Positions 63,216-64,000 of a stretch of 64,000 nt of DNA are shown piece by piece. This stretch comes from Pseudobdellovibrionaceae bacterium (lineage in GTDB: Bacteria; Bdellovibrionota; Bdellovibrionia; Bdellovibrionales; Bdellovibrionaceae): contig JAHBUW010000005.1 of NCBI GenBank assembly GCA_019637875.1, forward strand, positions 124,001-188,000. Reading direction: 5' to 3'. The first letter of the stretch is position 1; every line of letters begins with the position of its first letter. The position numbers and the translations under genes were made by a program. The notes beneath the pieces are model-generated. The model ran no database searches. It was not told the DNA's origin and was given only the letters and a program-made list of their open reading frames with translations.

Positions 63216-63586
63216 TCCGTCGAGTTCTCCATCCGCACGAAAACCACTTTTAAACTCTCGGGCAGATTCGTCGTCATGCCGGGTTGATACTCGGCGACCT
63301 TCCGTTTACCGAGTTTGACGACGTATTTAAGACCGCCGTCAGAGTCCGCGCGCAGCGCCTTCCAGGAGCCGACCTGCACGCCCATCTCGTCGAACGGAAC
63401 TTCGCGGCGCAGTCCCTCGAGAGAGGGGTCGGCGTGCGGCCCTTCCAACGTGAAGCGCGCGCCGCTGAAACTTTCCGGAAGCAAGATCACGGTCGCGCCC
63501 ACTTCGTCGGCGGGAATGTGGAAGTGCCACCACAATCCTCCACCGACCGCCATCAAGAGCAAACCGACCGCGACCGTGAACTTCAC
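63209..63586 (-). CDS. Small membrane-anchored hypothetical protein
   Basis: A 125-residue protein with one N-terminal membrane segment (about 3-21, FTVAVGLLLMAVGGGLWWHF) and a beta-rich exposed domain (TVILLPESFSGARFTLEG, GLKYVVKLGKRKVAEYQPG). No family recognised. It is one base beyond the DsbA-like gene on the same strand, so probably its operon partner, and converges with the papain-like gene by seven bases. Confidence 0.68.
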   Translation of the reverse strand: MKFTVAVGLLLMAVGGGLWWHFHIPADEVGATVILLPESFSGARFTLEGPHADPSLEGLRREVPFDEMGVQVGSWKALRADSDGGLKYVVKLGKRKVAEYQPGMTTNLPESLKVVFVRMENSTDH

Positions 63587-63587
63587 G

Positions 63588-64000
63588 TTACTTCACCGCC
63601 GTCGTCAGGTCGCGGATCTTGTCGAACATCGTCGGGGGCTGCGCGCCCGGAAGCGCCACGCCGTTCATGATGAACGAGGGCGTGCCGTTGAAACCGAACT
63701 TCGTGAACTCTTCGATGTCCGCTTGGATGATCTTTTGCGCCTCGGGAACGCGCTTCGATTTCTTCAGCGTCTTCCAGTCGTAACCGACCTTCTTCACGAT
63801 CGCTTCCAGATCTTTTTCGGAGTTCATCGCGCCCGGCTCGGCGAAACACTCCTCGTAAAACTTCATCGCCTTTTCGCGCGAGTCCATCCGGATCAGCTCG
63901 AACGCCAGCGCGGCGTCTTTCGCCATGGGATGGAAATCCAGCGGCATGTGCTTGAAGATGAACTGCATCTCGTCCTTGTAGCGCTCTTTGAAGGACTTGA
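63588..64000 (-). CDS. DsbA-like thioredoxin-fold protein (partial)
   Basis: The C-terminal part of a gene running past the window end. The frame stays open through 64000 (SFKERYKDEMQFIFKHMPLDFHPMAKDAALAFE). HMPLDFHPMAKDAALAFE and the cis-Pro loop GFNGTPSFIMNGVALPG match DsbA-family thiol oxidoreductases; the CXXC site lies upstream, outside the window. It would form or isomerise disulfides in the periplasm. Confidence 0.87.
   Translation of the reverse strand, partial: KSFKERYKDEMQFIFKHMPLDFHPMAKDAALAFELIRMDSREKAMKFYEECFAEPGAMNSEKDLEAIVKKVGYDWKTLKKSKRVPEAQKIIQADIEEFTKFGFNGTPSFIMNGVALPGAQPPTMFDKIRDLTTAVK

Overview
The window is GC-rich chromosomal DNA packed with short-spaced genes and dominated by housekeeping functions and small exported proteins. 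Several signs point to the Bdellovibrionota, probably a free-living or predatory Bdellovibrionaceae/Pseudobdellovibrionaceae relative. These are a diverged HNH endonuclease resembling the family typical of Bdellovibrio genomes, a sigma-28-like promoter ahead of a degenerate HD-GYP gene, many signal-peptide and lipoprotein genes (proteases, wall enzymes, a large cellulase-like lipoprotein), the zapA-fau-rny-tyrS-ferredoxin cluster, and a B12-dependent ribonucleotide reductase. This assignment is inference from gene content. No rRNA or tRNA gene, CRISPR array, prophage or complete insertion sequence was recognised.

Layout. 0.1-3.7 kb: a small acidic protein, a CarH-like B12 photoreceptor repressor, an exported PD-(D/E)XK-like protein and a PA2779/PA2778 lipoprotein peptidase pair. 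3.9-13 kb: exported proteins, including a 1064-residue lipoprotein with two GH5 domains behind a hairpin-rich leader, plus an Rnk-like factor. 13-19 kb: a lemA-ygcG-TPM operon, a fusion of an RluA-type pseudouridine synthase with an RlmI-type methyltransferase, and a DUF3857/transglutaminase protein. 19-21.6 kb: queF, a TrmH-family methyltransferase and an isovaleryl-CoA-type dehydrogenase. 21.7-26.9 kb: cinA-crtE-crtI-crtB-crtZ, a tightly overlapped carotenoid operon. 26.9-30.7 kb: an exported metalloprotease-like protein, an Old Yellow Enzyme, a crtZ 3'-end remnant, an HNH nuclease and a CofE-like protein. 30.7-38 kb: the degenerate HD-GYP protein, class II RNR, cysteine desulfurase and IscA-type carrier, a quinone reductase and an alpha/beta hydrolase. 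38-43 kb: ferredoxin with an RGG tail, tyrS, rny, 5-FCL and zapA. 43-52 kb: an L,D-transpeptidase with a coupled partner, ftsY, a polysaccharide deacetylase, a trypsin-like lipoprotein and an S41 peptidase. 52-64 kb: smc, a proline-iminopeptidase-like hydrolase, ppdK, glyS, a two-CXXCH cytochrome coupled to a papain-like protein, and the end of a DsbA-like gene.

How the genes may work together. The crt genes should make phytoene, a desaturated carotene and, if a lycopene cyclase lies elsewhere, hydroxylated beta-carotene. The CarH-like protein 5' of them carries the residues that bind adenosylcobalamin and sense light, so light- and B12-controlled carotenogenesis is a reasonable hypothesis; the nearby RNR also uses B12. 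The L,D-transpeptidase, deacetylase and proteases form a scattered envelope toolkit.

The most unusual non-coding signals are long perfect inverted repeats at gene ends (18983-19033, 52386-52434, 57463-57546), which fall into two repeat families, and a 16-bp palindrome CACTGGATATCCAGTG found inside the HNH gene in two reading frames and again in a 540-bp gene-free stretch at 56.4 kb.
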